From Lustribacter sp965277075 (GTDB taxonomy: Bacteria; Vulcanimicrobiota; Vulcanimicrobiia; Vulcanimicrobiales; Vulcanimicrobiaceae), in the NCBI GenBank assembly GCA_965277075.1, contig OZ255707.1, positions 2,914,001-2,978,000 on the forward strand: DNA of 64,000 bases, given 5' to 3'. The stretch's first letter is position 1. The number at the start of each line of letters is the position of its first letter. Both the position numbers and the translations under genes were made by a program. The notes beneath the pieces are model-generated. The model was not told the DNA's origin. It worked only from the letters and a program-made list of their open reading frames with translations, and ran no database searches. Of the stretch, positions 17,342 through 25,451 are shown piece by piece.

Positions 17342-18277
17342 ATGCGCGTCCTCGTGACGGGGGCCGGCGGTTTCGCCGGCCCGCATGTTCGTGCGGCGCT
17401 CGGCGACGCCGGGCACGACGTCGTTGCACTCGGCGGCCCGCACGATCTCCCGCCTTCGCTCGAGGTGCTGGACGCGACGGCGGTGCGAGCCGCCGTCGCC
17501 GCCGCGATGCCCGACGCGATCGTCCATCTCGCGGGTCAGGCCTTCGTGCCGCCCTCGATCGCCGAACCGCTTCCAACGCTCGCGATCAACGCGACCGGCA
17601 CCGCGCACGTGCTGGAAGCAGCACGTGCGAACACGACCGCGACGCGGCCGATTCGCACACTCGTCGTCAGCAGCGCCGAAGTCTACGGTCGGCAGCGCCC
17701 CGAACGGATGCCGCTCGACGAGAGCGTTCCGCTGCGTCCGGACAACCCGTACGCTGCGAGCAAAGCTGCGGCCGAAACGTACGCCGCAACGTGGTCGCGC
17801 GTGTACGGGCTCGATGTCGTCATCGCTCGGCCGTTCAATCACATCGGACCGGGGCAGGACGCGCGATTCGTCGTGCCGTCCTTCGCGCGTCAGCTCGCCG
17901 AGATCGCCGCGGGCGCCCCGCGCGTCATGGCCGTCGGCAATCTCGCCGCCCAACGTGACTTCCTCGACGTGCGGGACGTCGCCGGCGCCTACGTCGCGCT
18001 GCTCGCAAACGGCCGGTCCGGCGAGGTGTATAACATATGCAGCGGCCATGCGGTCGCGATTCAAGAGGTCTTGCGGCAATTGATTACCATCGCACGCGTC
18101 GCGGTCGAGATCCGAGACGATCCGCAACGTTTGCGCCCGGCGGACGTTCCGCTGTTGTCCGGCGACGCGAGCAAGCTGCGTGCCGAGACGGCGTGGGAGC
18201 CGGCGTTTACGCTTGCGGCATCGTTGCGCGACATCTACGCCGATGCGTGCGCACGCCTCGCCGCAGTGCGCGCGTGA
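17342..18277 (+). CDS. rmd: GDP-4-keto-6-deoxy-D-mannose reductase
   Basis: Reduces the Gmd product to GDP-D-rhamnose, 311 residues. VLVTGAGGFAGPHVRAAL holds the nucleotide-binding loop. HLAGQAFVPPSI, SSAEVYG and NPYAASKAAAE (Tyr-x3-Lys) follow, then FNHIGPGQ, an Rmd-typical block, and RDFLDVRDVAGAYV. The adjacent gmd makes this assignment much more likely than a generic epimerase. The next gene begins with a GTG overlapping its TGA. Confidence 0.9.
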   Translation: MRVLVTGAGGFAGPHVRAALGDAGHDVVALGGPHDLPPSLEVLDATAVRAAVAAAMPDAIVHLAGQAFVPPSIAEPLPTLAINATGTAHVLEAARANTTATRPIRTLVVSSAEVYGRQRPERMPLDESVPLRPDNPYAASKAAAETYAATWSRVYGLDVVIARPFNHIGPGQDARFVVPSFARQLAEIAAGAPRVMAVGNLAAQRDFLDVRDVAGAYVALLANGRSGEVYNICSGHAVAIQEVLRQLITIARVAVEIRDDPQRLRPADVPLLSGDASKLRAETAWEPAFTLAASLRDIYADACARLAAVRA

Positions 18278-18867
18278 GCGTCTCGACGGCGGTCGATCGA
18301 TTTGTATTTGCGCGCCGCGGCGAATTGCTCGCGGGGCCGGCGCTCGCGCTCGCGGCGTTCGGAAAGCCCAGCGCCTTTTCGATCGCGGTCGGACTGCCGC
18401 TCGCGTTCGCCGGTGAAGCGGTGCGGGCGTGGGCGGTGGGCTATTCGGGCGTGACGACGCGCGGTGACACCGTCACGGCACCGGCGCTCGTCACGGCCGG
18501 CCCGTACGCGTACGTGCGCAATCCGCTCTACGTCGGGAACGTCATCACGGCAGCGGGCTTTGCCATCGCGTTCACCGGCGAGAACGGCCCGCGCGCGCGC
18601 ATTCCACTGGTCGCCGGCGCGCTCGCGGCGATGCTCGGCGTCTACGCGATCGTCGTTCCGCACGAAGAGCGTTTTCTGCGTCGAACGTTCGGCGAAGCGT
18701 TCGATGCGTACGCCACGGCCGTGCCGCGCGTCCTGCCCCGCACCTCGCCGGCCGGATCGCAAAGCGGCCGTTACGATCCCGCGGTGATCGGGCGCGCCGA
18801 AACGCGGACGTTTATGACCTTCGGCGCGATGCTCGCCGCGCTCGCATGGAAGGCCTACGCACGATGA
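18274..18867 (+). CDS. Isoprenylcysteine methyltransferase-like membrane protein
   Basis: 197 residues with four or five membrane helices and the ICMT/phospholipid methyltransferase signature GPYAYVRNPLYVGN (SAM-binding), then HEERFLRRTFGEAFDAYATAVPRVLP. In bacteria such proteins are usually of unknown substrate, sometimes methylating lipids or phenols. I start at the GTG at 18274, overlapping the rmd stop; an earlier in-frame start would lie inside rmd. The 3' end overlaps the next gene by ATGA, so rmd, this gene and the cation transporter form one coupled run. Confidence 0.75.
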   Translation: MSVSTAVDRFVFARRGELLAGPALALAAFGKPSAFSIAVGLPLAFAGEAVRAWAVGYSGVTTRGDTVTAPALVTAGPYAYVRNPLYVGNVITAAGFAIAFTGENGPRARIPLVAGALAAMLGVYAIVVPHEERFLRRTFGEAFDAYATAVPRVLPRTSPAGSQSGRYDPAVIGRAETRTFMTFGAMLAALAWKAYAR

Positions 18868-19802
18868 GCGGACACACGCACAAGGTCACCAGCGGCGCGC
18901 TGCGGCTCAAGATCGCCCTGATCGCGACCGCATTCGTTGCGTTGATCGAACTCGCGGGCGGCCTCGTTGCCGGTTCGCTAGCGCTCCTCTCCGATGCCGC
19001 ACACGTGATGATGGACGTCGTCGCGCTCGCGATCGCCGTCGCAGCCGCAATCCAAGCCGCGCGTCCGGCCAACGAACGGCAGACGTACGGCTTCGCACGC
19101 TTGGAGATTCTCGCCGGACTCGGCAACAGCGCGCTGGTCCTCGCGATAACGATCTTGATCGTCGTCGAAGCCGCGCATCGCTTCGTGCATCCGGAGATAC
19201 CGGGTGGCCTCGTGATGGTCGTCGTCGCTGCGATCGGTCTCGCCGTCAACGTCGCGACCGGCCTCATGTTGCTGGGCGCGGGGCGGCAAACGCTCAACTC
19301 GCGTGCGGCGATGCTGCACATCGCCGGTGATGCGCTCGGCGCGGTCGCGGTCATGGTCGGCGGCGCCGTCATCGCCGTCACGCACGCGGCGTGGATCGAT
19401 CCCGCGCTCTCGCTCGTCGTTTCGCTCATCATCGTCCTCGGCGTCGTCGCCGTCGTGCGCGACGCGACGATGGTATTGCTCGAATCGGCGCCCGATCACG
19501 CGACGCTACCGGTCGTTCGCGAGCGGATTCGGCGCTGCGACGGTGTGGTCGACGTGCACGATCTCCACGTCTGGACGATCGGCGCCGATTCGCATGCGCT
19601 CTCGGCGCACGTCGTTCTCGACGATCGACGGATCAGTGAAGCGACCGCCATGTTGCGGCGGATCAACGACGCGATGCACGACGAGTTCGACATCGACCAC
19701 GTCACCTTGCAATTCGAATGCGAATCGTGCGGCGCGGACGAGAAGATCGTATGTACGCCGACGCCGCATTCGAGGGAGCCGGTTTCCGCGTCCGGAACAT
19801 AA
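18864..19802 (+). CDS. Cation diffusion facilitator (zinc/cobalt/cadmium efflux)
   Basis: CDF/CzcD-type antiporter, 312 residues, six membrane helices. The metal-binding signature is visible: LLSDAAHVMMDVVAL in helix 2 (HxxxD) and LHIAGDALGAVAV in helix 5 (HxxxD). The C-terminal cytoplasmic domain has VVDVHDLHVWTIGADSHALSAHVV. Two Cys and a His occur near the C-terminus (ECESCGADEK). A His in the N-terminal tail (SGHTHK) adds a small metal-binding patch. The ATG overlaps the previous stop (ATGA). Confidence 0.92.
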   Translation: MSGHTHKVTSGALRLKIALIATAFVALIELAGGLVAGSLALLSDAAHVMMDVVALAIAVAAAIQAARPANERQTYGFARLEILAGLGNSALVLAITILIVVEAAHRFVHPEIPGGLVMVVVAAIGLAVNVATGLMLLGAGRQTLNSRAAMLHIAGDALGAVAVMVGGAVIAVTHAAWIDPALSLVVSLIIVLGVVAVVRDATMVLLESAPDHATLPVVRERIRRCDGVVDVHDLHVWTIGADSHALSAHVVLDDRRISEATAMLRRINDAMHDEFDIDHVTLQFECESCGADEKIVCTPTPHSREPVSASGT

Positions 19803-19809
19803 CCGAACG

Positions 19810-21141
19810 ATGTCTTCGACCGCCGTCATCAGTTCCGCCCGCACGCCGTTCGGCCGGCTTGGCGGCGCGCTCGCAGCGCTCAATGCGACGACGCTGGGCG
19901 GCGATGCGTTGCGCAACGCGATCGCGCGCGCCGGGATCGACGCGGCTGATGTCGAGCACGTGATCATGGGTTGCGTGTTGCAAGCCGGTGTCGGACAGGC
20001 GCCGGCGCGGCAAGCCGCGTTCAAGGCCGGCCTGGCGAAGACGACGACGGCGGACACGGTCAACAAAGTCTGCGCGTCCGGCCTGCTCGCGATCGCGTAC
20101 GGCGCGCGGTTGATCGACGCGGGCGAACACGATGTGGTGGCGAGCGGCGGCATGGAGTCGATGTCGAACGCGCCGTATCTACTTCCGAACGCGCGCTTCG
20201 GTTATCGCTACGGCGACGGCGCACTCGTCGACGCGATGGTGATCGACGGTTTGTTCGACGCTTACTTTAGCGAGCCGATGGCCTCGCAAGGCGCGCGCGT
20301 GGCCGCCGAACTCGGCGTCACACGCGAGGTGCAAGACGCGTTCGCGTATCAATCGCATACGCGTGCGGCGGCTGCGCACGATGCCGGTCACTTCGCCGGT
20401 GAGATCGCGCCGATTCGCGTCGCGACCAAAGCAAAGGGCAAGATCGTAGTCGACGCGCTGCCCGCGCCCGCCCGCGAACGCGTTCCCGCGCCGGTCGGCG
20501 GCGGCGACGCCGGCGTGTGGAATCACGTCGCGCCGGCCGCGATGGTCGCCGACCCGGCCCGCTACTCGCCGTATGTTACCGGCGACGTTCCCGCGACGCT
20601 CGTCGACCGCGACGAACCGGTGCGCGCCGACGCTTCGCTCGACGCGATGGCGAAGCTCAAGCCGCTCGATCGGGACGGAACGATCACGGCGGGCAACGCG
20701 CCGGGCGTGAACGATGGAGCGGCAGCGGTCGTGCTCGCGAGCACCGCGTACGCGCAGCGGAACGGGATCGAGATTCTCGCGACGATCGAAGGGCATGCCG
20801 GCGTCGCGTGGGATCCGCCGTATCTCGCGCTCACGCCCGCGATGGCCGCGCAGAAGCTGCTCGACCGCCATCGTCTCACGACGGCCGACATCGCGGTGTG
20901 GGAATTCAACGAAGCCTTCGCCGCCGTCGCCCTGACCGCGGCGACCCGGCTGGGTCTCGATCCGAGCGCGATCAACATGCAGGGCGGCGCTGTCGCAATC
21001 GGTCATCCGATCGGCGCGTCGGGCGCTCGCATCGTCGGGTCGGTCGTCCAGCAGTTGCGGCGTCGCGGCGGCGGCCTCGGCATCGCTGCAATCTGCAGCG
21101 GCGGGGGCCAGGGCGACGCGTTACTCGTGCGCGTCGGCTAG
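19810..21141 (+). CDS. Acetyl-CoA acetyltransferase (thiolase)
   Basis: Thiolase, 443 residues, condensing two acetyl-CoA or cleaving 3-ketoacyl-CoA. Catalytic Cys88 in NKVCASG, His in AIGHPIGASGARI, Cys in AICSGGGQGDALLV. It is about 50 residues longer than usual (around 393) because of an insertion at about 205-265 between EIAPI and DEPVRADASLDAMAKLKP. The next gene is a 3-hydroxyacyl-CoA dehydrogenase, 18 bases away, giving the two-step route between acetyl-CoA and 3-hydroxybutyryl-CoA. The ATG at 19810 follows the transporter stop by seven bases. Confidence 0.92.
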   Translation: MSSTAVISSARTPFGRLGGALAALNATTLGGDALRNAIARAGIDAADVEHVIMGCVLQAGVGQAPARQAAFKAGLAKTTTADTVNKVCASGLLAIAYGARLIDAGEHDVVASGGMESMSNAPYLLPNARFGYRYGDGALVDAMVIDGLFDAYFSEPMASQGARVAAELGVTREVQDAFAYQSHTRAAAAHDAGHFAGEIAPIRVATKAKGKIVVDALPAPARERVPAPVGGGDAGVWNHVAPAAMVADPARYSPYVTGDVPATLVDRDEPVRADASLDAMAKLKPLDRDGTITAGNAPGVNDGAAAVVLASTAYAQRNGIEILATIEGHAGVAWDPPYLALTPAMAAQKLLDRHRLTTADIAVWEFNEAFAAVALTAATRLGLDPSAINMQGGAVAIGHPIGASGARIVGSVVQQLRRRGGGLGIAAICSGGGQGDALLVRVG

Positions 21142-21159
21142 TGTCGGCACACTGAGCTC

Positions 21160-22056
21160 GTGCGCGTGTTCATCGTCGGTGCGGGGCAGATGGGTGCCGG
21201 TATCGCGCACGTCTTTGCGCTGCACGGACACGAGGTGCTGCTCAACGACGTCGACGAGGTTCGCATTCGTCGCGGCATCGACGGCATCGCCAAGCGGCTG
21301 GATCGCGACGTCGAGAAGGGACGCCTGACCGAGCTGGAACGGGGACGCATCCTCGAGCACCTCGACGCGCGGCCCCACTTCCGCGACCTCGATGTTGCGC
21401 TCGCGATCGAGGCCGCGACCGAAGATCTGGCGACGAAGCTCGATCTGTTTTCGCGCATCGACGAGAACACGGCGCCGGAAACGATTCTTGCGACGAATAC
21501 GAGTTCGATTTCGATTACGATGCTCGCCGCAGTTACAAGCAAACCCGAACGCGTGATAGGCATGCACTTCATGAATCCGGTTCCCGTGATGCCGCTCGTC
21601 GAAGTGATCCGCGGCCTTGCAACGAGCGAAGCGACGGCGCAGACGATCGTCGATCTCGCCGCGTCGCTCGGTAAGACGCCCGTCGAATCGCGTGATTATC
21701 CGGGCTTCGTCGCGAACCGCATTTTGATGCCGATGATCAATGAGGCGATCTACACATTGTACGAAGGCGTCGCGTCGATCGATGCGATCGATACCGTGAT
21801 GAAACTCGGCATGAATCACCCGATGGGTCCGCTCACGCTCGCCGATTTTATCGGACTTGACACGTGTCTCGCGATCATGAACGTACTGCACGAGGGGTTC
21901 GGCGATTCGAAGTATCGTCCGTGTCCGCTCTTGCGCCAATACGTCGCCGCCGGTTGGCTCGGCAAGAAGTCGGGACGCGGTTTTTATGACTACCGCGCCA
22001 CGACAGAAGTCGTCCAGGGCGACCGGCGGCCGCCGCGGAACGGGGGCGAGCCATGA
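21160..22056 (+). CDS. 3-hydroxybutyryl-CoA dehydrogenase
   Basis: NAD(P)-dependent 3-hydroxyacyl-CoA dehydrogenase, 298 residues. FIVGAGQMGAGIAHVFALHGHEV is the dinucleotide fold, AIEAATEDLATK and TNTSSISIT follow, the catalytic His lies in GMHFMNPVPVMPLVEVI, and DYPGFVANRILMPMINEAI and GMNHPMGPLTLADFIGLDT complete the C-terminal domain. GTG start at 21160. It ends in an ATGA overlap with sucC. With the thiolase it may serve butyrate/PHB-type metabolism or reverse beta-oxidation. Confidence 0.93.
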   Translation: MRVFIVGAGQMGAGIAHVFALHGHEVLLNDVDEVRIRRGIDGIAKRLDRDVEKGRLTELERGRILEHLDARPHFRDLDVALAIEAATEDLATKLDLFSRIDENTAPETILATNTSSISITMLAAVTSKPERVIGMHFMNPVPVMPLVEVIRGLATSEATAQTIVDLAASLGKTPVESRDYPGFVANRILMPMINEAIYTLYEGVASIDAIDTVMKLGMNHPMGPLTLADFIGLDTCLAIMNVLHEGFGDSKYRPCPLLRQYVAAGWLGKKSGRGFYDYRATTEVVQGDRRPPRNGGEP

Positions 22057-23243
22057 AATTGATGGAGTATCAAGGCAAGGATCTGTTCCGGCGCGTCGGC
22101 ATTCCGACACCGCGCGGCGTCTTTGCAACGAGTGCCGGCGACGTGAAGACGTTCATCACCGACAACCCCGGATCGTGGGTGCTCAAGAGTCAGGTGATGA
22201 TGGGCGGCCGCGGCAAAGCGGGCGGCATCAAATTCGCTGATAACGCCGCGCAGGGCGAGACGCTCGCACGCGAACTGATCGGGAAGCATTTGGTTTCCGT
22301 TCAAAATCCGGACGGGGAAACGGTGAAGTCGCTACTCGTCGAAGAGAAAGTCGCGATCGAAAGCGAGGCCTATGTCTCGATTACGATCGATCGCGCAGCG
22401 AAAAAACCGGTGATTATCGTGACCGCGCAAGGCGGCATGGACGTCGAAGACGTCGCCGAGCACGACCCGAACGCAATTTCGAAATATTGGGTCGATGCGG
22501 CGATCGGTTTCTCGGCATTCGAAGCGCGGCAGCTCGCATTCGCGGCAGCGTTACCCGCCGGATATTTCAAAGCGTTTCCGAAAATCGTCGGCGGTCTCTA
22601 CGATCTGTTCATGAATTACGGCGCGAACCTCGTCGAGATCAATCCGCTCGTGCTCACGAAAGACGGTGCGGTAATCGCGTCGGACGCGAAGGTCGACCTC
22701 GACGACAACGGACTCTACAAACACCCCGACGTCGCTGCGTGGAACAAACAAACACCCGCCGATGAAGACCAAGCGGCGGGCGTCGCGATTGGTCTTGGGA
22801 TGTCGAATTACGCGAAGTTTGCCGATGAGGCGGGTCAGCCGCCGAAGAACATCGGCACGATCGCAAACGGTGCCGGTCTCGGCATGGGCACGATGGACGC
22901 GGTCAAAAACGCCGGCGGCGGTGCTGCGAACTTCCTTGACATCGGCGGCGGCGCGCAAGCCGAACTCGTGAAGAACAGCTACAATCTCGTGACGTCGGAT
23001 CAGCGCGTGAAATCGATGTTCATCAACATTTTCGGCGGCATCACGCGCGGCGATCAAGTTGCGCTCGGCATCGTCGACGCGCTCAAGGGCGACGACGTGC
23101 GCAAAGTTCCGCTCGTCATTCGCTTGACCGGAACGAACGCGGAAGAGGGACGGAAAATTCTCGCCGACGCGGGTTTCTTTCCGGTCGAAACGATGGATGA
23201 AGGCGCTGCAAAGGCCGTCGCCCTCGCAAACGGGAGCAACTGA
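22053..23243 (+). CDS. sucC: Succinyl-CoA synthetase beta subunit (ADP-forming)
   Basis: TCA-cycle ligase making or using succinyl-CoA with ATP, 396 residues. MKLMEYQGKDLFRRVGIP and SWVLKSQVMMGGRGKAGG form the ATP-grasp N-terminus; LVEINPLVLTKDG and ASDAKVDLDDNGLY the metal/nucleotide site; FLDIGGGAQAE and INIFGGITRGDQVALGI the CoA-ligase half. All catalytic blocks look intact. The ATG overlaps the dehydrogenase stop, and sucD follows after one base. Confidence 0.96.
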   Translation: MKLMEYQGKDLFRRVGIPTPRGVFATSAGDVKTFITDNPGSWVLKSQVMMGGRGKAGGIKFADNAAQGETLARELIGKHLVSVQNPDGETVKSLLVEEKVAIESEAYVSITIDRAAKKPVIIVTAQGGMDVEDVAEHDPNAISKYWVDAAIGFSAFEARQLAFAAALPAGYFKAFPKIVGGLYDLFMNYGANLVEINPLVLTKDGAVIASDAKVDLDDNGLYKHPDVAAWNKQTPADEDQAAGVAIGLGMSNYAKFADEAGQPPKNIGTIANGAGLGMGTMDAVKNAGGGAANFLDIGGGAQAELVKNSYNLVTSDQRVKSMFINIFGGITRGDQVALGIVDALKGDDVRKVPLVIRLTGTNAEEGRKILADAGFFPVETMDEGAAKAVALANGSN

Positions 23244-23244
23244 C

Positions 23245-24126
23245 ATGTCGATCTTCTTGGATAAGAACTCGAAGGTCATCGTGCAGGGGATCACCGGGCG
23301 AGAAGGGCTCTTTCACACGAACAAGATGCTCGCGTACGGCACGAATATCGTCGGCGGCGTCACGCCTGGTAAAGGCGGAACGACGATCGAAAGCGGCCAG
23401 CCGGTGTTCAATACCGTCAGGGACGCGGTCGAAACGACCGGCGCGACGCACACGATTATCTTCGTACCGCCGTTCGCCGGTTCGGACGCGCTGTGGGAAG
23501 CGTATGACGCCGGAATCACGCTCGCCGTCTGCATCACCGAAGGCATACCGGCCCACGAAATGCTGCGCGTTGTCGCGACGACGCCCGGAATGCGGATCAT
23601 TGGTCCGAATTGTCCCGGAATTATCTCCCCGGGGAAATCGATCGTCGGCATCATGCCGAGTCAAGTGTTCAAGGCCGGCAATATCGGGATGATGTCCCGC
23701 TCGGGAACCCTCACGTACGAAATCGTCGACGGTCTCACGCGGGCAGGGCTCGGCCAGTCGACGTGCGTCGGCATCGGCGGCGACCCGATCATCGGCACGA
23801 CGTTCGTTGACTGCCTGCGCGAGTTCGCCAACGATCCGGAGACGCACGCGGTCGTCGTCGCCGGCGAGATCGGCGGTTCGGACGAAGAAGACGCCGCCGC
23901 GTTCATCAAGGAACATCTGCCGAATAAGCCGGCCGTCGCGTTCATCGGCGGGCGCTCTGCGCCGAAAGGCAAGCGATTGGGGCATGCCGGCGCAATCATC
24001 TCGGGCAATACGGGCACGCCGGAGAGCAAAGTAGCCGCGTTTGCCGCCGCCGGCGTTCCGGTGGCCGATCGCCCATCGGAGATTCCGGCGATGCTCGCCG
24101 AACGCCTCAAGCTCGTGACAGCCTGA
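23245..24126 (+). CDS. sucD: Succinyl-CoA synthetase alpha subunit
   Basis: 293 residues. CoA-binding Rossmann start MSIFLDKNSKVIVQGITGREG, GGVTPGKGGTTI, VCITEGIPAHEM, IGPNCPGIISPGKSIVGIMP, the GDPIIGTTFVDCL block, and the phosphorylated His in KRLGHAGAIISG. Intact and standard in length. The ATG at 23245 starts the conserved N-terminus. Last metabolic gene of the thiolase - hbd - sucCD run. Confidence 0.96.
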   Translation: MSIFLDKNSKVIVQGITGREGLFHTNKMLAYGTNIVGGVTPGKGGTTIESGQPVFNTVRDAVETTGATHTIIFVPPFAGSDALWEAYDAGITLAVCITEGIPAHEMLRVVATTPGMRIIGPNCPGIISPGKSIVGIMPSQVFKAGNIGMMSRSGTLTYEIVDGLTRAGLGQSTCVGIGGDPIIGTTFVDCLREFANDPETHAVVVAGEIGGSDEEDAAAFIKEHLPNKPAVAFIGGRSAPKGKRLGHAGAIISGNTGTPESKVAAFAAAGVPVADRPSEIPAMLAERLKLVTA

Positions 24127-24135
24127 CACGGGAGC

Positions 24136-24345
24136 GTGCAGTTCGGCTACCAATGCGAGGAGTGTGAGGAGGCAATCTGGCCGGCGACGACGCGGGGCGA
24201 ACTCGTTTGGTTGCGTAACCGCCGCCACATCGTACGCGAAGTGCTTAAGCACGTGAGCGGCGGCCTCGATACCTGGATCATGGAGGGGACCGAGTTCATC
24301 GACCAACATGACGGCCACAGTGTCGTGATCGTCTCTCGCTCGTAA
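24136..24345 (+). CDS. Small hypothetical protein with CxxC motif
   Basis: A 69-residue protein not recognised. It begins MQFGYQCEECEEAIWPATTRG, with one Cys-x2-Cys pair that could hold half a zinc ribbon, followed by a helix-strand-like region (LVWLRNRRHIVREVLKHV) and GHSVVIVSRS. The GTG start at 24136 lies one base after GGGAG, too close for ordinary Shine-Dalgarno use, so the start or translation mode is uncertain. It follows sucD by nine bases on the same strand and may belong to its transcript. Confidence 0.5.
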   Translation: MQFGYQCEECEEAIWPATTRGELVWLRNRRHIVREVLKHVSGGLDTWIMEGTEFIDQHDGHSVVIVSRS

Positions 24346-24354
24346 AAAAAGCGC

Positions 24355-24390
24355 TTGACCCTCATATCGCGGAGCGTTACAATTGTAACG
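24355..24390 (+). promoter_or_regulatory. Strong sigma-70-like promoter with palindromic operator over the -10
   Basis: TTGACC (24355-24360), a 17-base spacer, then TACAAT (24378-24383): near-perfect housekeeping promoter elements. The -10 sits inside a perfect 16-base palindrome, CGTTACAATTGTAACG (24375-24390). The palindrome covers the expected transcription start, so a bound dimer would block initiation. The adjacent gene encodes a winged-helix protein, which makes negative autoregulation the simplest reading. Confidence 0.7.
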
Positions 24391-24392
24391 AA

Positions 24393-24434
24393 ATGAGATA
24401 CACTAATTGCGACAAGTGTGAAAAGCCGGAGTAA
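24393..24434 (+). CDS. Possible 13-residue leader peptide with CxxC
   Basis: An ATG nine bases after the -10 box opens a short frame, MRYTNCDKCEKPE, ending in TAA at 24434. It would be translated from the very 5' end of the promoter's transcript and overlaps the start region of the winged-helix gene in another frame. A Cys-x2-Cys in so small a peptide is notable, but translation is unproven and the frame may be chance. Confidence 0.25.
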   Translation: MRYTNCDKCEKPE

Positions 24435-24756
24435 TTCAATCTTCGGCTCGCGCATGCGCGACCGAATTCTCGTTCTGCTTGCCACGAAGGGCTCTTCGCA
24501 CCTTCGCGAGATCGCGCGAATCTACGCGGTCACCGTCCCGATGGCTCAGAGAGCGCTCGCGCAACTCGAGCGCGACGGTCTCGTTGTTGGCCGCGCGATT
24601 GGGACCAGTCGTGTTGTTGAGCTCAGCCCGCGCTTTTATGCCTCTGATGAATTGCGCGCATTGCTTCACGCGATCGCGATTGCACAGCCCGAATTGTATG
24701 AACCGGCGATGGCAATCCGCTCTCGACCGCGACGCTCTGGAAAGCCATTTGATTGA
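24418..24756 (+). CDS. Winged-helix DNA-binding regulator
   Basis: 112 residues. The N-terminal 80 residues form a winged helix-turn-helix: SIFGSRMRDRILVLLATKG, SHLREIARIYAVTVPMAQRALAQLERDGLVV, and a wing RAIGTSRVVELSPRFYASDEL. This matches small MarR/ArsR-like archaeal-type wHTH regulators. I prefer the GTG at 24418 because the conserved IFGSR segment lies upstream of the alternative ATG at 24454. Neither start has a good Shine-Dalgarno. It is preceded by a strong promoter with a palindrome over the -10. Codon use and base composition are less GC-rich than the flanks, suggesting recent acquisition. Confidence 0.75.
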   Translation: MKSRSNSIFGSRMRDRILVLLATKGSSHLREIARIYAVTVPMAQRALAQLERDGLVVGRAIGTSRVVELSPRFYASDELRALLHAIAIAQPELYEPAMAIRSRPRRSGKPFD

Positions 24757-24765
24757 AATATTCAG

Positions 24766-25035
24766 TTGAGTTTCCAGTTGGACCACTCGCAATTGGAAGC
24801 GATCTTATTCGCAGGTTCGACACTGAATCGCGAGGTGACCAAACGACATGTCCTCACGCCTACTGACTGCGCGCGTGACCGATTCATGGCATACGACGCA
24901 TGGGGCGATTTGTCAGCGCTCTCTTGGGCGGTCAGTGTTGCGCTGGCGGCCGGCGATCTTTTTGATGCAACGGCCTTTAGACGCTTTGCGGAGCGAGAAG
25001 CCGAAACCGTCGGCGGATACGATCTGGCGCGATGA
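24766..25035 (+). CDS. Small hypothetical protein next to the wHTH regulator
   Basis: 89 residues if started at the TTG at 24766; a later ATG at 24886 is possible. No family recognised. The sequence is mixed helical (ALSWAVSVALAAGDLFDATAFRRFAEREAETVGG). It follows the regulator by nine bases, so the two look like an operon in the lower-GC islet. Such regulator-plus-small-protein pairs are sometimes toxin-antitoxin or nucleotidyltransferase-linked modules, but I see no motif to support either. A bidirectional terminator follows at 25091-25121. Confidence 0.45.
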   Translation: MSFQLDHSQLEAILFAGSTLNREVTKRHVLTPTDCARDRFMAYDAWGDLSALSWAVSVALAAGDLFDATAFRRFAEREAETVGGYDLAR

Positions 25036-25090
25036 CAACTCTTCTTCGTTCGCCTGCACCAGGGACGCAAATGACGGAAATCCGCAACAA

Positions 25091-25121
25091 AAAAAAGCCG
25101 CGCATTGTGCGCGGCTTTTTT
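25091..25121. terminator. Bidirectional rho-independent terminator
   Basis: GCCGCGCA (25097-25104), loop TTG, TGCGCGGC (25108-25115), flanked by A6 on the left and T6 on the right. An eight-base perfect GC stem with U-tracts on both strands would end both the regulator operon (plus) and the LysM gene (minus), which converge here. Confidence 0.92.
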
Positions 25122-25138
25122 AAATAGATATCGGGCGG

Positions 25139-25426
25139 TTATTGGGGGATGCGGAGCTTTTGACCCGGGTTGAGCGCGGCGCCGTCGAGGTGGTTCACTG
25201 CGACGATCTCATCGATCGTGGCTTGGACGTCACCGTCGGAGGCAGTCCGGTTGGCAGCGATCGCCCACAAATTGTCGCCGGACTTCACGGTGACCGTCGT
25301 ATAGGTGACCGGCTTTGCCGCGTGGAGCTGGGTGGCGGAGAGCGCCGGAAGCGTCACGACCAGGCTAAGTCCGGCAATGGCGATCAGCGGCATGAGAGTG
25401 AATCGTTTTCTCGACGGTCCGCGCAT
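25139..25426 (-). CDS. LysM-domain protein, candidate SOS division inhibitor (YneA-like)
   Basis: 95 residues: an N-terminal membrane/signal segment (residues 10-35) and a C-terminal LysM peptidoglycan-binding domain (YTTVTVKSGDNLWAIAANR ... IVAVNHLDGAALNPGQKLRIPQ). Size, architecture and position, divergent from lexA, match YneA of Bacillus, a LexA-repressed inhibitor of cell division. GGGAG precedes the ATG at 25426. A near-consensus promoter (TTGACG-17-TACTAT) and a perfect LexA box lie upstream. The sequence does not prove division inhibition; it could be another LysM wall protein under SOS control. Confidence 0.75.
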   Translation of the reverse strand: MRGPSRKRFTLMPLIAIAGLSLVVTLPALSATQLHAAKPVTYTTVTVKSGDNLWAIAANRTASDGDVQATIDEIVAVNHLDGAALNPGQKLRIPQ

Positions 25427-25451
25427 TTGATGTACTCCCTAGATATTGTGC

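Noticed and set aside
16814..18127. 437-residue minus-strand frame over gmd/rmd
   Set aside because: Both plus-strand genes have full motifs; the minus frame is compositionally biased (Arg/His/Asp).
19303..19809. N-terminal extension of the thiolase into the cation transporter gene
   Set aside because: The extra residues are a Ser/Arg-rich shadow of the transporter; the thiolase fold starts at the ATG at 19810.
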